64,000 nucleotides of DNA from an uncultured Thermoguttaceae bacterium (GCA_937951625.1 CALFBP010000011.1:1-64000), one strand, 5' to 3'; numbered from the stretch's first letter, positions 9,543-18,454 are shown. The notes: a model not told the origin generated them from the sequence alone. Made by a program: numbers and translations.

Positions 9543-10607
9543 TCACTCCGCCGCCGTAGGTTGCACCGGTTCGCCCCGGGCAGCAGAACCAGGGCCCACG
9601 CCCACCGTCCTCCCCACGCTTTCGATCCGCTGGCGCATGCACCCAAAGCATCCTTCAGCGGTTTCCTGAAAGCACGCCTTGTTGGGGTAGATTTCGTAGA
9701 GAACTCGGTATTGGGGAGGCGTCAAATTGGGCATCAGCACGTTGGCCCCCCGCTCCAACCCCAATTCGCGACCGTTGGTCCGGTTCAACGTAGCAAGTGC
9801 CGTGGTGCTGGGGATGTTGGCCCTCGGACAAACCAGCCGCGATAAGGCGATCACTTTGTAAGTCGTCAGTTCATCGGCAGGAACCTGGTCGTGGTCGGGG
9901 GCTACGGGCCGGAAACTCGGGTCGCCTAAGGGGGTATTGGGGTGGAGCAAATACGGACCTACGCCGATCATGTCCAGGTCCAATTCTCGAAACAAGGCGA
10001 TGTCGGCCGCCAAGTCGCGATAGCTCTGGCCCGGGATCCCGATCATCACCCCGCTGCCAACCTCGTAGCCCATTTCCCGCAGTCGCCCGAGCATGGCCAG
10101 ACGATCGGAAGCACTGCCTGGCCGCGGTGGGTGCAAGCGATCATAAAGCGCTTTGTTCGAAGTCTCGAACCGCAACAAATACCGATCCGCTCCCGCCTCG
10201 CGCCAAGCCCAAAGGTCCTCGTCGCTCCGCTCGCCGACGCTCAAAGTCACCGCCAACGGCGTCTCCGCCTTGATCCGTCGGACCAGGGACGCCAACCACT
10301 CCCGAGAGACCTGCGGGTCCTCGCCGGACTGGAGCACTACCGTCCCGTAGCCCCACGCGACCGCCTGACGGACGCACGCCATGATCTCGTCCTGCGTCAT
10401 GCGATAGCGCGTCAGCGCCGAGTTTGGCGCTCGCAAACCGCAATACGCGCAGAGCCGAACGCAGTGATTAGAAAACTCGATCAGCCCGCGGAGGTGAACT
10501 TCGCCGCCAACGTACTGCTGTCGCGTGGCGTCGGCCATCCGCCAGAGATGGGTCAGTCGAGCGGGATTGGTCTCGCGAAGCCAGGCATGGATTTGATCGC
10601 TTTCCAT
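9543..10607 (-). CDS. hydE: Radical SAM maturase HydE
   Basis: About 354 residues from the ATG at 10607. The radical-SAM motif CX3CX2C is at Cys49/Cys53/Cys56 within EFSNHCVRLCAYCGLR. Near the C-terminus CX7CX2C (CFQETAEGCFGC) matches the optional second cluster of Thermotoga HydE. HydE works with HydG and HydF to build the diiron part of the [FeFe]-hydrogenase active site, acting on the complex made by HydG. The frame extends to a TTG at 10646, but the 10607 start matches HydE N-termini and leaves seven bases after the larA-like stop, so the two genes are probably cotranscribed. It could also be an unlinked HydE-like paralogue, though the Cys pattern favours true HydE. Confidence 0.9.
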   Translation of the reverse strand: MESDQIHAWLRETNPARLTHLWRMADATRQQYVGGEVHLRGLIEFSNHCVRLCAYCGLRAPNSALTRYRMTQDEIMACVRQAVAWGYGTVVLQSGEDPQVSREWLASLVRRIKAETPLAVTLSVGERSDEDLWAWREAGADRYLLRFETSNKALYDRLHPPRPGSASDRLAMLGRLREMGYEVGSGVMIGIPGQSYRDLAADIALFRELDLDMIGVGPYLLHPNTPLGDPSFRPVAPDHDQVPADELTTYKVIALSRLVCPRANIPSTTALATLNRTNGRELGLERGANVLMPNLTPPQYRVLYEIYPNKACFQETAEGCFGCMRQRIESVGRTVGVGPGSAARGEPVQPTAAE

Positions 10608-10614
10608 GCCCTGA

Positions 10615-11925
10615 TTATACGCCGCAAGCGGCACTTGGTCGATCAAACAGCTTCTTTCGCGTTGACCACAGCCCCGCCGAAGGCGTGTGGATGAAGAACA
10701 CCCTCTCGCCGCCGGGCAGCTCGTTCCAACCCTCTTTCATGCGATCGGGCGGGTATTTCGCCAAGGTTTGCTCCAGATCGGCGTAACCGAAACCGACGCC
10801 CTCGATCTCTTCGCGCGTCATGTGGCCCGGGGCGTAGGTGATCCGGAACCGGCCCTCGCTCGAGCCGTGAATCAGATGGGCCGTGGCATGGGCCAAGTCT
10901 TGGAGTTCGGGACTCTTGCGGTAGTATTCCATGACCTTCGGAGTGCCGACGTAACCATACTTGCGAATGATCGCGTCCACCTCAGGCTGTTCTCCGAAGC
11001 GTTCCAACCCGGGGGCGATCACGATCAGCTCGCCGCCGTCGGCTATCGCCATGCGCGTGCGGTAAATCGCTTTATTCGCCACCCAAGTGCTGACGAATTC
11101 GTCGGCCTGCATCACGCAGACCATCCGCTGCACCGGCTCGTCGAACACGGTGATGTTCTGTTCGCGGGACTGCCGGGCGGCTTCCAGGTAAGTCTCCAGG
11201 TCATCGCCTACGTAGAGGCCGGTGGTGACCAGTTGGTCGGCCTCGTCGCGGGCCATGACGATCTGCACATACACGTCCGGCAGATGGCCGAGGAAATCGT
11301 TCTCGGCCTTGTTGAAACACGCCCGCACTGGCGTGATCAGATTTCCCAAATTGTTTTCGATCCCGTAACTCGCAGCCGCCATGTGGCTGGCGCAGATCAT
11401 CTCTTTCCCGGCCAAACCAATGAAATAGTTCTTGTTGTGGTTGGCGAAGCCAAGCACTTCATGGGGCACGACGTGGCCCACGTGGACGATCAAGTCCCAA
11501 CCACCTTCCATGACCATGCGGTTCAAAACCACGGGGATGGGCCAGTCGGCAGCCCCTTGAGAGGACTCCTTGACGAAATCCGCGGGAATTTCCCCCACAT
11601 GGACACATCCTCCCCGCCAGTCGTGGGCATGGATTTTCTCGTTCGGGATCGCGCCGAACATGCGGCGGTTGACTTCTGGCGTGTGCGGCACATGCTGGCC
11701 CAAGGTCGGAATGAGATGGACGTCGGCTTCCCGAGCGAAATGGTGGTAAAGCAGTTCGGTCAAGCGGCCGGCGCCGGAGTGGGCCCGCGTGATGTCCGGC
11801 GGCAAAAGCAGCACGCGCTTCGGCCGGGCACAGATTCGCCTCCGCGCCTCTTCAGCCGTTTGCTCCATCAGTTCTTCCAACCGCTTGGCCCCAATCTCTT
11901 CCGACCTCTCCGAAAACCAAGGCAT
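10615..11925 (-). CDS. LarA-like nickel-pincer racemase family protein
   Basis: About 436 residues of the LarA/DUF2088 family, whose founder is the lactate racemase using the nickel-pincer nucleotide. Family features visible are the N-terminal LLLPPDITRAHSG (substrate/cofactor loop), a histidine in PTLGQHVPHTPEV, then VPHEVLGFANHNKNYFIGLAGK with the lysine that would hold the cofactor and a later His in CASHMA. Many family members act on other 2-hydroxy acids, so the substrate is open. No larB, larC or larE for cofactor synthesis is nearby. The ATG at 11925 has GGGAG upstream and is preferred over 11961. It is the first gene of a run with hydE and hydG, an unusual pairing. Confidence 0.82.
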   Translation of the reverse strand: MPWFSERSEEIGAKRLEELMEQTAEEARRRICARPKRVLLLPPDITRAHSGAGRLTELLYHHFAREADVHLIPTLGQHVPHTPEVNRRMFGAIPNEKIHAHDWRGGCVHVGEIPADFVKESSQGAADWPIPVVLNRMVMEGGWDLIVHVGHVVPHEVLGFANHNKNYFIGLAGKEMICASHMAAASYGIENNLGNLITPVRACFNKAENDFLGHLPDVYVQIVMARDEADQLVTTGLYVGDDLETYLEAARQSREQNITVFDEPVQRMVCVMQADEFVSTWVANKAIYRTRMAIADGGELIVIAPGLERFGEQPEVDAIIRKYGYVGTPKVMEYYRKSPELQDLAHATAHLIHGSSEGRFRITYAPGHMTREEIEGVGFGYADLEQTLAKYPPDRMKEGWNELPGGERVFFIHTPSAGLWSTRKKLFDRPSAACGV

Positions 11926-12510
11926 GGCACACTCCCGATAAACACTTAGACCCAACAACAACTTTCATCATATCCCATGCCCTGGTCGGCGAATATGCCT
12001 TAGGATTGCCCCAGCCTTGGATGCCTCGCACACGGCCTTTGCCCGCGCTGGAGTCTCTTGGTTGCAGTCTCCACGCGCTGGGGGCGAATGTTTTTCGTGC
12101 AGTGATCGACGATCCTTGGGCGTGGAGTTGACGAACGTCATGGCCACGGGACTGGACTGAACCCAGCGTAGCCACGCCCGCCGCGGCCGTTGACGGATAC
12201 CTGGATCGTGGAGGGACGCCACGTCCGGAGCCGCAAGGCATCAGGCGGTCGACGAAGGCGTCCCGATACGTTTTGTTCGTCGCCCGGCAGCCCGGAAGCA
12301 AGTATCCTCGAAAATCCCTCGATCCAGCCAGGACAACACGGCTATAATGGAGCGGGCTGCATGACAAACCGCTTGGCGAAGTTCATGGCGTTCTCTTTCC
12401 TAGGGGCTGACGCAAACGATGTTCCAGAAGAATGAACGCCCCTCTTGCAGATGCCAGCCCCAAAACTTCTTTGGGCGCGGCCGTAGGCCGCGTTAAGGGA
12501 GGAGCGACCG
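11926..12510. other. Divergent intergenic region upstream of larA-like and moxR genes
   Basis: These 585 bases separate a minus-strand operon from the plus-strand moxR gene. No convincing gene was found. At 12476-12492 a perfect 7-bp hairpin (CGCGGCC-GTA-GGCCGCG) sits just before the moxR ribosome-binding site. Promoters for both units should be here but no clear consensus pair was identified. Confidence 0.45.
12476..12492 (+). promoter_or_regulatory. Leader hairpin before moxR
   Basis: CGCGGCC, a GTA loop and GGCCGCG form a stable 7-bp stem that ends a few bases before the GGGAGGAGC ribosome-binding site of the MoxR gene. It could influence translation or mRNA stability; there is no T-tract, so it is not a terminator. 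Confidence 0.4.
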
Positions 12511-13506
12511 ATGCGCCTTAATCAGCCGTCCGAGCAGCGAATGGCTGCCTTTCGCGCGGACTTCGAGGCACTATGTCGGGAGATTCAGCGGTTTGTGATC
12601 GGCCTCGACGAGGCGATCCACGCGCTTTTGACGGCGCTGGTGGCGGGCGGGCACGTGTTGATCGAGGGGCCGCCAGGGACAGGAAAAACGCTTCTGGTTC
12701 GCACGCTGGCCGAGACGGTCGACTTATCCTTTCAGCGGGTGCAATGCACGGCCGATCTTCTGCCCGCTGACATCCTCGGCACCTACGTGGTGACAGAAAC
12801 CCCGCAGGGCCGCCGCATGTTCGAGTTCCATCGAGGACCGCTTTTTGCCAACGTGGTCCTGGCCGACCACGTCAACCGCGCTCCTCCAAAGACCCAGTCG
12901 GCGTTGATCCAGGCGATGGACGAAGAGGCGATCACCGTCGGGACCGAATCGTTTCCACTCCCCCGGCCGTATCTGATTGCGGCCACGCAAAATCCCTTGG
13001 AAAGCGAAGGGACCTATCCGCTGCCCGATGCGGAACTGGATCGGTTCCTTTTCAAGATCATCGTGTCCTCTGCTGGACCAGCGCAGATCGACGCTATTGT
13101 TCAACGCCATTTGGAAGGCGGGATGACGCCCCGGCGGCCGGTGGTCGATGCGGAGCGGATCGCCGCCATGGGTGACGTGGTGCGAGGGGTAACGTTGTCC
13201 GCCGATGCTCGCCACGCGGCAGTCGCGATCGTGGCGGCCACCCAACCTCAGGGTGACCACGCCACGCCCTTGGTCCGGCAATATGTCCGTCAAGGCAGCG
13301 GGCCGCGGGGGGCCCTCGCCTTGTCGCTGGCCGGAAAGGTCCAGGCGGCGCTGGCCGGCCGCACGGAAGCGGTCGTTGAGGACATTCTTGCCCTAGCAAC
13401 GCCCGCGCTCCGCCACCGGCTGGTCTTCAATTACGAAGCCATCGCTGACGATGTCTCGCCGGATGTCATTCTCGCTGAGGTCTTGCGGAAAGTCGTCGGG
13501 CCATGA
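12511..13506 (+). CDS. MoxR-family AAA+ ATPase
   Basis: The 331-residue protein has a Walker A loop GPPGTGKT near residue 53-60, a Walker B-like segment ANVVLADHVNRAP (the usual acidic ILLADEINRA is degenerate here, with His for Glu), sensor-1 ATQNP and the ELDRF arginine region. MoxR ATPases act as chaperones that load metal or assemble partner proteins together with a DUF58/VWA protein, and exactly such a gene follows with a 4-base overlap. Start at ATG 12511 with GGGAGGAGC upstream. The Glu-to-His change in DHVNRA should be checked, as DEINRA carries the catalytic acid. Confidence 0.9.
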   Translation: MRLNQPSEQRMAAFRADFEALCREIQRFVIGLDEAIHALLTALVAGGHVLIEGPPGTGKTLLVRTLAETVDLSFQRVQCTADLLPADILGTYVVTETPQGRRMFEFHRGPLFANVVLADHVNRAPPKTQSALIQAMDEEAITVGTESFPLPRPYLIAATQNPLESEGTYPLPDAELDRFLFKIIVSSAGPAQIDAIVQRHLEGGMTPRRPVVDAERIAAMGDVVRGVTLSADARHAAVAIVAATQPQGDHATPLVRQYVRQGSGPRGALALSLAGKVQAALAGRTEAVVEDILALATPALRHRLVFNYEAIADDVSPDVILAEVLRKVVGP

Positions 13507-14369
13507 CGTTCCTTGACAGCGAGGGGGTGAAGCAACTGGAGAGAATTGTTCGGGCTGCGCGGTCGGGCGTGGGCGTTATGCTCGGTCCAGCGAACACGCA
13601 TCCGGTCGGCTTCTCCGAGCGCTGGCCGCCGCATCGCCCTTATGTCCCGGGCGACGACTATCGCCGGATCGATTGGCACGTCTTTGCCCGACACGGCGGG
13701 CTGTTCTTCCGACCGCATCCGCTTTTCTCCGACCGACCGGTGTACCTGCTAGTGGATTGTTCTCGAAGCATGACAACCGGTCGGCCGTCGAAGTGGGAAA
13801 GGGCGGTGCGGATCGCCGCTCTGTTGGGAATCGCCGCGTTGCGAGGGTTGAATCGCGTCGGCGCGCTGGGGTTCGCCGACGGGGTGGTGGCGGAGTTTCC
13901 ACCCCTTCGCGGCACCGCCCGCTGCCTCAAACTGGCGAGGTTCCTTGACCAGCTCCAGCCGGAAGGAAAACTTTCCGATTTGGTCGCGGCGGCCTCACGG
14001 CTGGCATCGCGGCGCGAGCCGGGAGTGGCGATCGTGATCGGCGACTTTTTCGCTCCCGAAAGCTATCGCCGCGGACTCAAACTCCTCCAATGTGCCGGTC
14101 ACGCCGTCCGGGCAGTCCATGTCTGCGCTGGCGACGACGCCCAAGCGAAGCTGTTGGGCAACGCAACACTTTGCGACATCGAAAGCGGCGAAACACTCCC
14201 GGTCGACCTCGGCCAGCGCGAAGTTTCCGCCTATCGAGCGGCATTCCACGAGTTTTGCGAAACCATTCACCGGTTTTGTCAGGAACGAGGCATAGGGTAC
14301 CATCGAAACTGGGAAGATACGGCCTGGGCGCGGCTCGTCTGCGATGCCATCGGGCGGGTCGTAAGGTAG
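13503..14369 (+). CDS. DUF58 (VWA-like) protein, partner of MoxR
   Basis: A 288-residue protein. The DUF58 signature RPYVPGDDYRRIDWHVFARHGGLFFRP is split around residues 40-66, followed by a VWA-like MIDAS start LLVDCSRSMTTG (Asp-X-Ser-X-Ser) near residue 82-92. DUF58 proteins bind metal through this fold and work with MoxR ATPases, often in cell-envelope stress, aerotolerance or protease assembly. The start ATG overlaps the moxR stop by four bases, so the two are translationally coupled. No further BatA/BatB-type VWA membrane proteins follow, which makes this the short two-gene version. Confidence 0.9.
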   Translation: MTFLDSEGVKQLERIVRAARSGVGVMLGPANTHPVGFSERWPPHRPYVPGDDYRRIDWHVFARHGGLFFRPHPLFSDRPVYLLVDCSRSMTTGRPSKWERAVRIAALLGIAALRGLNRVGALGFADGVVAEFPPLRGTARCLKLARFLDQLQPEGKLSDLVAAASRLASRREPGVAIVIGDFFAPESYRRGLKLLQCAGHAVRAVHVCAGDDAQAKLLGNATLCDIESGETLPVDLGQREVSAYRAAFHEFCETIHRFCQERGIGYHRNWEDTAWARLVCDAIGRVVR

Positions 14370-14390
14370 CCAAAACGGAGGATATGAATC

Positions 14391-14603
14391 ATGGGCGATC
14401 CGGAGTTTTGTGAGAGCAAATGTCCGATCTGCACACGGGCCCGGGCAGGCAACCGTCTGGCCCGATTCCTGCAACGCATCGAGCTGCTGCTGACGTTCGG
14501 CGGCTGCCCGCACGGCAGGGCAAGAAAACGCAAATACGGCGTCCCACCCGACCAACCCATCCCACAGCCCCTTCTCAACACGGAAGCCTCGAACGAGAGG
14601 TAG
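14391..14603 (+). CDS. Small Cys-containing planctomycete-type protein
   Basis: A 70-residue protein with a good ribosome-binding site (GGAGGA about ten bases before the ATG), 21 bases after the DUF58 gene and so probably in the same operon. It has Cys7, Cys11 and Cys14 in a CX3CX2C arrangement and a fourth Cys39 before a basic segment (HGRARKRKYG), then a proline-rich tail. The pattern SKCPICTRARAGN...GGCPHGRAR...KYGVPPDQP is, as I recall, found in small uncharacterised planctomycete proteins; this recollection has not been checked. It probably binds a metal or iron-sulfur cluster. No function can be assigned. Confidence 0.65.
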   Translation: MGDPEFCESKCPICTRARAGNRLARFLQRIELLLTFGGCPHGRARKRKYGVPPDQPIPQPLLNTEASNER

Positions 14604-15053
14604 ATCAAACGAGCGGAAACATGACCCGTGAGATCCGCCCAGCATTACCCATCGAGGTTCCTCCCATCGCCAGAATGCGTTTTGGCCTGAAAGTCCACGT
14701 TGCCACGGTGATATAAACCTTTCCAGCAGGGTGGGAAATTCGGTTTAAGAGGCTTGTCGCTGTATTTCGGCACAGAAGTGCAATCGTCAGGCGGGTTTAA
14801 CTTCGTGAAAGCCAGTTTCCCTCGCCGATGAGACTCTTGCCCGACCCAAAGCGCCACGCTACCGTAAAAATCAACCCGCGATTTGCAGGCGGGCAAATGG
14901 GGCGGCTTTCCGGTTAGGGTGATTCTGGCCGGCGGCTGCGCCGAGGCATCCGTTCGAATTCATACTGAATGTCGATGAACCGCGACGCCTAGTCATGCAA
15001 AAAAGACGATGTTCCAGCTTTTGTAGCTGCGGCGATGTTGGGAGGAAATAGCG
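14604..15053. other. Intergenic, no gene seen
   Basis: About 450 bases between two plus-strand genes. No domain-bearing frame or obvious terminator hairpin was found. It should contain the promoter of the secreted protein that follows. Confidence 0.4.
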
Positions 15054-15683
15054 ATGAACTGGCGATATTTTTGGTTGATGACGGTTGCTCTGTTCGTGAC
15101 GCCGACGATGGGAATTACCGTTGCCCAAGCGTTCGGGCAAGGGATGCCGCAGGAGAAGATCGCCTGGGAATATCCACAGCCGAGCTTCATGGCTGTTTCG
15201 TGCCCAACGCTGGCGCCAGCCGTCGTATTGGCCCCAGGTCCACGGGCATATCGGCGAGGGGCTTTTGCGGCGGCTGCTTATATTGGGCCGAGGGCGATCT
15301 ACCCGGGCACGCTGGCTCCTTGGGGTTCGATCCCGCCCGCGTTCTATGCGGCGAGTTATCCGCTCCCGCTCTACGTCCCGACGGTCGTCAGCCCTTCCTT
15401 GCAAATGATTGAGGAGCCAATCGCGGTGGAGCCCATGGAATCGATGCCGGGCGCCGAGGCAGAACTTGAGGGGGCGAAAGCCGATTCGTCATCGGGCCCG
15501 TCGGTCGGAAACATTCGGCAATCCCCAACTCAACCCGAGGCAATTCCCGCTCCCAAGCCTATGGATATACCCAGCGAAGACGAAACCACTCCGCCTGCCT
15601 TCCCACTCAAAAACGGAAAAGCTTCCGATTCCGGCAACCCCGATTCGCAAAATCCCCGCCCAAGTGGGAGACCACACTCCTAA
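15054..15683 (+). CDS. Secreted hypothetical protein, Pro/Ala-rich
   Basis: A 209-residue protein with an N-terminal signal peptide (hydrophobic core FWLMTVALFVTPTMG, likely cleaved after about residue 27). The mature part is first rich in Ala, Pro and Tyr, then acidic (PMESMPGAEAELEGA), then Pro/Ser/Asn-rich and probably disordered. No domain is recognised. The start is strongly supported by GGGAGGAAA upstream of the ATG. Low-complexity exported proteins of this kind are common in planctomycetes and may be envelope components; function unknown. Confidence 0.7.
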   Translation: MNWRYFWLMTVALFVTPTMGITVAQAFGQGMPQEKIAWEYPQPSFMAVSCPTLAPAVVLAPGPRAYRRGAFAAAAYIGPRAIYPGTLAPWGSIPPAFYAASYPLPLYVPTVVSPSLQMIEEPIAVEPMESMPGAEAELEGAKADSSSGPSVGNIRQSPTQPEAIPAPKPMDIPSEDETTPPAFPLKNGKASDSGNPDSQNPRPSGRPHS

Positions 15684-15735
15684 CTTTTTTTCCCCTCCCC
15701 TCGACGCGTGCAAAATCTGTGTTAAAATACAATGC

Positions 15736-15755
15736 GGTTCGACCATTGTCGAACC
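15736..15755 (+). promoter_or_regulatory. Perfect 8-bp hairpin in the leader of the initiator tRNA
   Basis: GGTTCGAC-CATT-GTCGAACC lies 11 bases before the tRNA. A TACAAT hexamer at 15728-15733 just upstream could be its -10 box, which would put the hairpin in the 5' leader or at an operator. The evidence is the palindrome alone. Confidence 0.4.
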
Positions 15756-15766
15756 TATTGCCATAT

Positions 15767-15840
<74 letters not shown>

Positions 15841-15925
15841 CTTAAGTCCTTACGCAACAAGAACTTGCGTCAAACAAGACGTTGCATAGAGTCGCAATCT
15901 GTAAGGGGTTCGGGCACAAGTTTCG

Positions 15926-16147
15926 CTAGCTTGCCGACCCCTGCGACAATGTTTTACGCCTCTTTTTTTTGCCCCGCACGCCGGATTTTGCGCCGCTGTT
16001 TGATTGTCCACCATGGGCGCAAGTCCATGCCTCAATCGTTGCCCGAGCGTAATCGTCGGGTGTGACGCGCAGGTAGTGTCGTGAGGCAATCCGTGGGGTG
16101 TTCCCAAGCCAAGCCGTGACCACGTGCATAGGGAATCTTGCCGTCAA
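15926..16147 (-). pseudogene. C-terminal remnant of a tyrosine recombinase (phage-type integrase)
   Basis: The minus strand encodes the end of a tyrosine integrase: [22 protein letters not shown], with the active-site His-Tyr region HYLRVT carrying the nucleophilic tyrosine, then a basic tail (VRGKKKRRK). The upstream part with the first Arg and Lys is missing; at about 16138-16148 the frame runs into the IS1380-family remnant on the plus strand. Its C-terminus faces the initiator tRNA about 85 bases away, the usual place for an integrase next to its tRNA attachment site. It is clearly not functional. Confidence 0.75.
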
Positions 16148-16610
16148 GTCTGTTTGGCAGCTTGCTTGTGATGAATGCCAGAGGCGCGGCCAACTTGCGG
16201 CAACTCGTGCGAGACCTGGTGTTCGAGCGTCTGGTCCACTTGGCCTTGCCGCGGATCCCCTTGGGCTTCGACGGCTCGTTCCAGTCGACCATGCGGCATG
16301 CCGAGAGCACGGCCGTCGGCTTCAACAAGAAGGGGGCAGGCAGCTACTACCCGCTGTTTTGCACCATCGCGCAGACGGGACAGGTGCTGGACTTCCTGCA
16401 TCGCTCGGGCAACGTCCACGACTCGCACGGGGCGCGGGAGTTTTGGCCTGTATTCAGGCGGTCCGTGAGGCCCTGCCGGGGGTGTTGATCGAAGAACTGC
16501 ACACATTCCGCGCCGGCCTTATCCAACGGGCGGGCCGGTTGACAAGGCCCCATGGCATACTCACTCTCCGACAATCAGTGCCAGTCACTCGGTCAAAAAC
16601 CGACTCCTCG
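16138..16610 (+). pseudogene. IS1380-family transposase remnant, frameshifted
   Basis: The frame beginning near 16138 reads [20 protein letters not shown], then [28 protein letters not shown] and [19 protein letters not shown], which matches the middle of IS1380-family transposases including the first catalytic Asp. Near 16440 the match moves by one base to the overlapping frame ([18 protein letters not shown]), then stops. Both ends are missing and no terminal inverted repeats were seen. It is a dead fragment inserted in or next to the integrase remnant. Confidence 0.75.
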
Positions 16611-16972
16611 GCGTTCTGAATGCACTTCAGAATGCCATTTGAGTCTCACAGTTAGGGTATACATAATTGCATCGGCTCTGGGGAAGTTGCGTATACTGTC
16701 GACAGAACTTCCAGCCGTGGTGTTCTCGGCAAATCCAGACTCTACGGGCGCGAACCGGCTGTGGAGCCGAAGCGGAACCGACGTTGGCAGTACCCGCCCG
16801 AAGGATGTCTCGGCGGGCGGACCAGCCGCGCACTGGCACTGCTGGCCAGCAGTGACACCCGCGGGCCCGAAATATGGTATTCAGCGCGGAGGATAGACCG
16901 GCGACTTAGCTGCGAATCAGACGACCTTCGTCCCGTAACCGAGCCGAGGTGTGATGGCTGATTTGTAGGTAA
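16611..16972. other. Intergenic with a palindromic repeat
   Basis: About 360 bases between the IS1380 remnant and the downstream end of the lipoprotein gene. No gene was found; the perfect palindrome at 16837-16854 is the only structure noted. Confidence 0.5.
16837..16854. repeat. 18-bp perfect palindrome, REP-like
   Basis: CACTGCTGG joined to its own reverse complement CCAGCAGTG. The same 9-base arm occurs again at 18713-18739 with a 5-base loop between the arms, so this is a short dispersed intergenic palindrome. Confidence 0.75.
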
Positions 16973-17386
16973 TCAATCCCCGGCGGGTCGGGTGGTCATC
17001 TGCACTTCGCCGGGCAGTTTTTCCGCCAAAGCGATCAAATGTTGCAAACGAATTTGCAGATCGGCCGGTCGGCCATTGGGAGTCTTTTCGCAGCTAATGT
17101 GCAGATCTGTTACGTTTTGCCGAAGCTGATCCATAATCTCGGCGAATTCACCACGGGGACGGTCGTTTTGCTCCAATTCCAAAACCAGAGGCCAAATGAT
17201 GTCCGCCGGCTCCCGGGCTGTTACCGCGCCCTTCACCACGTCGTAAACCATTTGTTTCAAATTCAGGGCGTAACGCCGGGCGTCGCGCGAATGGTCCTCG
17301 TAAGGGCGGGAGTCCCGGCTACAGCCCCCTTGCATCATGCACAATAAACTGAAAAGGGTTAGGCAAGGGATGGATAATCTGTACAT
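16973..17386 (-). CDS. Small lipoprotein of unknown function
   Basis: From the ATG at 17386 the protein has 137 residues. A hydrophobic segment (LSIPCLTLFSLLCMMQGGC) ends in a likely lipobox Cys. The mature part is mostly helical and charged, with segments such as LNLKQMVYDVV and FAEIMDQLRQNV and no recognised domain. The longer frame to 17455 adds residues without a signal. It lies 75 bases downstream of the DUF1559 gene on the same strand and may be cotranscribed; planctomycete DUF1559 genes are often followed by a small lipoprotein, so a shared envelope role is possible but unproven. Confidence 0.65.
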   Translation of the reverse strand: MYRLSIPCLTLFSLLCMMQGGCSRDSRPYEDHSRDARRYALNLKQMVYDVVKGAVTAREPADIIWPLVLELEQNDRPRGEFAEIMDQLRQNVTDLHISCEKTPNGRPADLQIRLQHLIALAEKLPGEVQMTTRPAGD

Positions 17387-17461
17387 ATCGTCTTCACCGT
17401 AGGAACCGAAAAAGGAACAACAGACATCCGGTATGACAGCCGCGATTTTCGGCAATAACGA

Positions 17462-18454
17462 CTAAAAGTCCGCTGTCGGCTGGCCGTCGGCCATCGACAA
17501 AAGTAGCAACCATGAGTTCAGCTCGATCGTGTCGCGGACGAACCGCACGGAACCGTCGCACAACGCGACCTGAACACCGCCGGGATGGCGACTTCGGGCG
17601 GTTTGCACGGCTCGACTGCCCCCGGCAAAACAGCGAAGCTGCCGGTCATCGTTCGCAGCGGAGCAAAAGGCGGGACGGTCGGCCTGGTTATCATCCAGGG
17701 CGATACCGTTGGGTCGAAGTTGGTATCGCGGGTTCGAGTAATGCGGGCTGCTGCCGGTGAAATAAGCACCGGATGGGTAGGCCCAGGCCCCACGCACGTC
17801 GCCGGTGCGATCCCCCGCCAATATCTCGCCGATCATAATCGTGTTGGAGGTTCCATCCAAAATAGCCGCAATCGAGGCGCCGTAATGTCGTCCGAGATGG
17901 AACGGCCCCCGCTCATTACTTCGGTCATCGAAATTGGACCGGGAAAAGATGTTGCCCGCCCCTCCATTAGCGCCGTAGTTGCCCCGGGCGAACAAGACAT
18001 TGCTGTTATTCCAGAGAGGCTGACGAAGTTGATCAGAAGGGCAACGGTAAGTTGCAATCTCGGTACGCACCACTTCCGCGTTGACTCCGTCACGGGATCT
18101 TGAGAGTCTGAAATCGTAGCGATCGTACAAGGGTTTTTGCTCCACAAAAGGGAGGATCAATACGAGCCAACTTGGGCCCCAACTGGTGCTGCTAGATGAT
18201 GCCCCCTCCCCATCCCGATTATGAAAGCCGGGTGGAGGGAACGAGCCAAATACTTCGTGGTAATTGTGCACCGCCAAGGCCAGTTGCTTGAGATTGTTAC
18301 TGCACTGGCTGCGTCTTGCCGCTTCGCGTGCAGCCTGCACGGCGGGGAGGAGCAAGGCGATCAAGATGCCGATGATGGCGATGACCACCAACAGCTCCAC
18401 GAGGGTGAAGCCGCCGCGAGGGCGTTGCCGGAAAACTGGGACACGACACAACAT
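17462..18454 (-). CDS. DUF1559 prepilin-type major-pilin-like protein
   Basis: About 330 residues. The N-terminus has a type IV prepilin leader: basic RQRPRGG, cleaved before Phe in [20 protein letters not shown], then [17 protein letters not shown]. The rest is the DUF1559 domain typical of planctomycetes, ending with the [17 protein letters not shown] (H-X9-DG) motif. Such proteins are processed by a prepilin peptidase and are thought to form pilus or pseudopilus-like structures; genomes hold many copies. The ATG at 18454 is chosen because GCAGGAG precedes it and the leader starts there. The PilT/PilB-like ATPase pair at 32-35 kb is a possible but unlinked partner. Confidence 0.92.
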   Translation of the reverse strand: MLCRVPVFRQRPRGGFTLVELLVVIAIIGILIALLLPAVQAAREAARRSQCSNNLKQLALAVHNYHEVFGSFPPPGFHNRDGEGASSSSTSWGPSWLVLILPFVEQKPLYDRYDFRLSRSRDGVNAEVVRTEIATYRCPSDQLRQPLWNNSNVLFARGNYGANGGAGNIFSRSNFDDRSNERGPFHLGRHYGASIAAILDGTSNTIMIGEILAGDRTGDVRGAWAYPSGAYFTGSSPHYSNPRYQLRPNGIALDDNQADRPAFCSAANDDRQLRCFAGGSRAVQTARSRHPGGVQVALCDGSVRFVRDTIELNSWLLLLSMADGQPTADF

